DNA of 16,699 nucleotides, taken from contig CANKLK010000036.1 in NCBI GenBank assembly GCA_947482805.1, positions 1 to 16,699 on the forward strand. Reading direction: 5' to 3'. The translations under genes were made by a program, and so were the position numbers. The notes under the pieces were generated by a model that did not search any database, was not told where the DNA came from, and saw nothing but the letters and a program-made list of their open reading frames with translations. This DNA comes from Flavobacteriaceae bacterium (GTDB taxonomy: Bacteria > Bacteroidota > Bacteroidia > Flavobacteriales > Flavobacteriaceae). Positions 14,019 to 16,699 of the stretch are shown one piece after another (within the stretch, counting starts at the first letter, position 1; every line of letters begins with the position of its first letter).

Positions 14019-14732
14019 TTACATCTTCAGATAAAAATCTTTGGTTAAATCCATGTAGTCTTCCGTATACTGGTGACGCGCAGTTTCAATAATTAACTCA
14101 TCGGCAGTTAAAATAGATAGTTCGTAGCGTTTGAAAGCCAATAAACTTCTTTTGATTGGGGTGTTTGGCGTTCCTTTTACTCGAGTAACCTTTATAGGGA
14201 ATAATTCAAAATTACCACATAAATTGATAAACTTTTCTTCTTCTTTAAAAGGAATAATAACGGCAAAAATTCCATTTTCTGAAAGTAAAAGATGGGCAGC
14301 TTCAACTAAATCTTCAAAAGGCATCGCGTCTTGAAAACGAGCTAAATCGCGTTGTTCGTTTCCTGTTTTAAAATCTTCTGAATAGAAAGGGGGATTGGAA
14401 ACAATCAAATCATACTTGTCTTCCGGTTCTTCAACAAATTCATCTAAACCGGCATGAAAACAAAACAATCGGTCACCCCAAGGTGAACTTTCGAAATTTT
14501 CTACACATTGTTCGTAAGCATTTTCGTCAATTTCAATCGCGTCAATTTGCAAAGCATTACTTCTTTGGGCAAGCATTAAAGATAAAATTCCGGTTCCTGC
14601 ACCAATATCCAAAACAGAAAAAGGATTATTGTCAATAGGACACCAGGCGCCAAGTAAAACGCTATCGGCGCCTATTTTCATAGCGCATCTGTCTTGGTTA
14701 ACTTTAAATTGTTTGAATTGAAATGTTGACAA
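14019..14732 (-). CDS. yfiC: tRNA1(Val) (adenine(37)-N6)-methyltransferase
   Basis: The 237-residue SAM-dependent enzyme makes m6A37 in tRNA1(Val). It shows the family's N-terminal FKQFKVNQDRCAMKIGADSV (6-25), SAM motif I VLDIGAGTGILSL (40-52), acidic AIEIDENA (65-72) and the catalytic NPPF (113-116) followed by FYSEDFKTGNEQRDLARF-like sequence. The start appears to be TTG at 14732: no in-frame ATG precedes it before a stop, and the first internal Met (18) lies inside the conserved segment. It follows rimM on the same strand after an 89-nt gap of short repeats and may be read from the rpsP promoter. Confidence 0.9.
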   Translation of the reverse strand: MSTFQFKQFKVNQDRCAMKIGADSVLLGAWCPIDNNPFSVLDIGAGTGILSLMLAQRSNALQIDAIEIDENAYEQCVENFESSPWGDRLFCFHAGLDEFVEEPEDKYDLIVSNPPFYSEDFKTGNEQRDLARFQDAMPFEDLVEAAHLLLSENGIFAVIIPFKEEEKFINLCGNFELFPIKVTRVKGTPNTPIKRSLLAFKRYELSILTADELIIETARHQYTEDYMDLTKDFYLKM

Positions 14733-14754
14733 AAGAATATTTTTTAAATTTAAT

Positions 14755-14811
14755 CCATTAAGAAATTAAGAGAATTAAGGCTTAATGAACCCTAAATATC
14801 TTAATGGTTCA
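14755..14811. repeat. ATTAAG/CTTAAT repeat cluster between rimM and yfiC
   Basis: ATTAAG occurs at 14757, 14765 and 14774, and its complement CTTAAT at 14781 and 14800. CCATTAAG (14755-14762) and CTTAATGG (14800-14807) form a perfect 8-bp inverted repeat, and TGAACC (14786-14791) pairs with GGTTCA (14806-14811). The run of A's at 14811-14820 lies on the wrong side of the hairpin for a minus-strand terminator. Confidence 0.55.
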
Positions 14812-14821
14812 AAAAAAAAAT

Positions 14822-15346
14822 TTATAAATACATTTCAACAAGTCCTTCCGGTAAATCCATCACGACTTTTTTGTTTTCTCGGTCAATTTTTACTAGGAAA
14901 TGATCAACCATTGGAATCAGCATTTCGACTTCACCATTCAGAACTTCAAACAATGGTTGAGCAGTTGTGTCATTTATGGAAACAATTTTTCCAAAAACAC
15001 CTAAGCGCTTATCTTCGATTTCAAATCCAATTACTTCGTGAAAATAAAATTTGTTGCCTTCAAGTTTTGGCAACATGCTAAGCGGAAGATAAACATCACA
15101 ATTAAGAATGCTGTCGGCTTCTTCTTCTGTATCGACATCTTCAAATTGCACCCGAAGAAAATCATTTTTGTGGAGTGAACTGTTTTCAATAAAAAATGGA
15201 ACCAGATTTTTGTTGAACTCAACAAATACTGATTCCATATTTTCATATAACTCGGGTTCGTCTGTGTCTAAATAGATAAGCACTTCCCCTTTGAAACTAA
15301 ATTTTTTAGCAATTTTACCTAAATAGAAACAATCTTCTTTACGCAT
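14822..15346 (-). CDS. rimM: Ribosome maturation factor RimM
   Basis: The 174 residues comprise an N-terminal RimM beta-barrel (about 5-95; YLGKIAKKFSFKGEV near the start, 8-22) and a C-terminal PRC-barrel (about 98-173) with the conserved GKIVSIND (119-126), NGEVEMLIPMVDHFLVKID (137-155) and LPEGL (165-169). RimM helps assemble the 30S head by binding S19, and works close to S16 function. It lies 14 nt downstream of rpsP on the same strand, the usual pairing. In many bacteria trmD follows; here yfiC is next instead. Confidence 0.95.
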   Translation of the reverse strand: MRKEDCFYLGKIAKKFSFKGEVLIYLDTDEPELYENMESVFVEFNKNLVPFFIENSSLHKNDFLRVQFEDVDTEEEADSILNCDVYLPLSMLPKLEGNKFYFHEVIGFEIEDKRLGVFGKIVSINDTTAQPLFEVLNGEVEMLIPMVDHFLVKIDRENKKVVMDLPEGLVEMYL

Positions 15347-15360
15347 AATTGCTTGAAGTA

Positions 15361-16080
15361 TTATGCTTCAGTTTGCGTTGCCTGTTCGCTATCGCTCGAG
15401 TCTTCGCTAGTCTCTTCAGCAGCAGGAGCTTCTGGAGCTTCTTCTGTTGCAACTTCAGCAGCTTCTTCAGCAACAACTTCCGGAGTTTCCTCAACAGCAA
15501 CTTCAGCAGCAGGAGCTTCTTCAGCAACAACTTCTTCTGTAACTACTTCAGCAGCAGACTCTTCAATGGCAACTTCAGTTACAGCTTCCGGAGCTTCTGT
15601 CTCTTCAACAGCAACCTCTTCTACTTTAGCAGCTTCAATAGCGGCTGCAGCACGTTTTTCATTAGCAGCTTTTTCAGCTTTTAGTGCTTTCGCCTTAGCA
15701 GCTTCTTGCGCTTTTGATAAACCTTCTTTTTTAATGTCAACTTTTCCAGCTTTTTCTTCTAACCATTTAGCCAATTTTGCGTCAGCTTGCTCTTGCGTTA
15801 AAGCTCCTTTACGAACGCCGCCATCAAGGTGATGTTTCATTAAAGCACCTTTGTAAGAAAGGATAGCTCTTGCAGTATCTGTTGGTTGTGCTCCATTGTG
15901 TAACCATTGTACCGCTTGGTCAAGGTTTAAATCAATAGTGGCAGGATTGGTGTTTGGATTGTAAGTCCCTAATTTTTCAAGGTATCTACCATCTCTTTTT
16001 GATCTAGCATCTGCTGCTACGATCCAGTAAAAAGGTTTTTGTTTTTTACCGTGTCTTTGTAATCTAATTTTTACTGACAT
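15361..16080 (-). CDS. rpsP: 30S ribosomal protein S16 with long acidic C-terminal extension
   Basis: The start is the ATG at 16080 (MSVKIRLQRHGKKQKPFYWI); the open frame continues upstream but the S16 N-terminus and the leader hairpin fix this start. Residues 1 to about 85 are the normal S16 fold, including VAADARSKRDGRYLEKLG (21-38). Residues about 90-152 are a Lys/Ala-rich helical region, and 153-239 are a low-complexity Glu/Ala/Val/Thr tail ending in Ser/Asp-rich sequence. The total of 239 residues is nearly three times a standard S16 (about 80). Extended S16 is known in Bacteroidota, but this tail is built of repeated VAEEAP/VAVEET-like units. rimM follows after 14 nt. Confidence 0.95.
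   Translation of the reverse strand: MSVKIRLQRHGKKQKPFYWIVAADARSKRDGRYLEKLGTYNPNTNPATIDLNLDQAVQWLHNGAQPTDTARAILSYKGALMKHHLDGGVRKGALTQEQADAKLAKWLEEKAGKVDIKKEGLSKAQEAAKAKALKAEKAANEKRAAAAIEAAKVEEVAVEETEAPEAVTEVAIEESAAEVVTEEVVAEEAPAAEVAVEETPEVVAEEAAEVATEEAPEAPAAEETSEDSSDSEQATQTEA
15414..15534. repeat. rpsP: Direct repeats within the rpsP tail-coding region
   Basis: A 20-nt exact repeat lies at 15414-15433 and 15501-15520, and a 21-nt exact repeat at 15460-15480 and 15514-15534. The second pair is 54 nt (18 codons) apart, in frame, consistent with growth of the tail by in-frame duplication or slippage. Confidence 0.7.
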
Positions 16081-16098
16081 AATCTTTTTGATTAATTT

Positions 16099-16113
16099 GA
16101 GGTACACGACCTC
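16099..16113 (-). promoter_or_regulatory. rpsP: Small hairpin in the rpsP leader
   Basis: GAGGT and ACCTC flank a 5-nt loop, 18 nt upstream of the rpsP start and downstream of its -7 element, so it would be in the 5' untranslated RNA. A control role is possible but unproven. Confidence 0.3.
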
Positions 16114-16129
16114 GTTATTTTTAAGGGTG

Positions 16130-16137
16130 CAAAGATA
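16130..16137 (-). promoter_or_regulatory. rpsP: -7 promoter element for rpsP-rimM
   Basis: The minus strand reads TATCTTTG, an exact TAnnTTTG match 49 nt upstream of the ATG at 16080. A TTTG lies 15 nt further upstream, slightly short of the usual -33 spacing. Confidence 0.6.
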
Positions 16138-16253
16138 ACTTTTTTTTGAAAACAAACTAATCGAATGGCATCTTTTTAAAAATTAAATGGCTTCCTCCTC
16201 ATACTTTAACAATAATTTTTTAAAATTTAGTTAGTGTTTTTACTTTAAAAAGT

Positions 16254-16261
16254 TATTTTTG
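16254..16261 (+). promoter_or_regulatory. -7 promoter element for the lipoprotein gene
   Basis: TATTTTTG matches TAnnTTTG 20 nt upstream of the ATG at 16282. No -33 TTG is seen at the expected place. Confidence 0.5.
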
Positions 16262-16281
16262 TGGAGAAATACATTTAAAAA

Positions 16282-16699
16282 ATGAAAAGATTTTTGTCCC
16301 TATTTATTATAGCTTTGGCTTTTTCTTCTTGTCAGGAAGATGTGAAATTTAACAATCCTGGTTTTCAAGGTTTAAAAGATGATGTTTTTTGGAGAGCTAA
16401 TGACGCAAGAGCCTATGTTGATGCAATATCAGGTAAATTAAGAATTGAAGCACTTACAGCATATGAAGTTGTTACTTTAAGTACAAGTAGTGCTAATGTT
16501 GGGACCTATGTTTTAGGAACTACCAATATTAATAATTCAGCAACCTATTCTTCAAACTTTAACGATATCCCATTAGAATATGCTACAATTGCAGTTCCTG
16601 GCCCAACAGGAAGTGTAAGTTTGGTTAATGGTGGAACAGGATACAGTAGCGGAACTTCTGTTGCAACAACTGGCGGAACAGGAAGCGGATTAACGGTAA
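16282..16699 (+). CDS. Lipoprotein, DUF6252-like, C-terminus cut by window edge
   Basis: The frame gives 139 residues and runs off the right edge. The N-terminus is a lipoprotein signal: MKRFLSLFIIALAFSSC with the lipidated Cys at 17. CQEDV directly after it has the acidic residues typical of the Bacteroidota lipoprotein export signal, so surface exposure is plausible. The mature part begins with FQGLKDDVFWRANDARAYVD (about 28-47), like the 'f.a.vnG..w.a' opening of DUF6252 proteins, followed by beta-rich Thr/Ser/Gly sequence. The last visible stretch, NGGTGYSSGTSVATTGGTGSG, resembles Gly-rich repeat motifs seen inserted in such proteins. The family call is tentative; function unknown. Confidence 0.7.
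   Translation, partial: MKRFLSLFIIALAFSSCQEDVKFNNPGFQGLKDDVFWRANDARAYVDAISGKLRIEALTAYEVVTLSTSSANVGTYVLGTTNINNSATYSSNFNDIPLEYATIAVPGPTGSVSLVNGGTGYSSGTSVATTGGTGSGLTV

Noticed and set aside
14784..14821. Hairpin plus A/T run after rimM as a terminator
   Set aside because: On the minus strand the T-run comes before the hairpin, and the 6-bp stem has a 14-nt loop, so it does not have terminator form.
15349..15832. Plus-strand open frames rich in Ser/Ala or Ser/Phe opposite rpsP
   Set aside because: They are antisense shadows of the low-complexity rpsP tail; rpsP has the S16 domain, a promoter and a downstream partner gene.

Overview
The window looks like chromosome of a Bacteroidota member, most likely Flavobacteriaceae and probably Flavobacterium. 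It is AT-rich. Two proteins carry the type IX secretion (T9SS) C-terminal sorting domain. Many genes are preceded by the phylum's TAnnTTTG -7 promoter element. S16 carries a long acidic tail, and several genes start with TTG or GTG. The window is mostly core genome; I see no insertion sequence, phage, CRISPR array, rRNA or tRNA.

Positions 1-3213 (all minus strand) hold a LuxE-like acyl-protein synthetase gene cut by the left edge, a 593-residue T9SS cargo protein, a 102-residue protein that is only a signal peptide plus a T9SS sorting domain, and a small secreted-protein gene that appears frameshifted. Clear hairpin terminators lie at 600-629 and 2902-2930. A perfect 8-bp inverted repeat at 3254-3278 lies between this block and the next.

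Positions 3409-7888: a PhoB-type response regulator and its histidine kinase form a tight operon. The kinase gene overlaps the 3' end of a convergent MurG-like glycosyltransferase by 27 bp. Divergent from that is trmB, followed without a gap by a LysE-type exporter and an alkyltransferase-like (ATL) protein.

Positions 8049-11010 (plus strand) form an iron-sulfur and electron-transfer block: Mrp/ApbC ATPase, NifU-domain scaffold, a thioredoxin-reductase-like ferredoxin-NADP reductase, and an adrenodoxin-type 2Fe-2S ferredoxin. NADPH can plausibly pass electrons through the reductase to the ferredoxin, and the first two genes fit cluster assembly or delivery.

Positions 11051-16080 (minus strand) hold a DUF3050 protein, a glutaryl-CoA dehydrogenase, an exported carboxypeptidase-regulatory-like protein, the tRNA1(Val) A37 methyltransferase YfiC, RimM, and ribosomal protein S16 with its long tail. 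From 16282 on the plus strand a lipoprotein gene runs off the right edge.

The items most worth a second look are the single-base frameshift in the small secreted protein and the inverted repeat upstream of it, the sorting-domain-only mini-protein, the Mrp without its CxxC, the ATL with Ala in place of the reactive Cys, a possible metal-site pattern in the DUF3050 protein, the repeat-built tail of S16, and several intergenic gaps made of short-period repeats.
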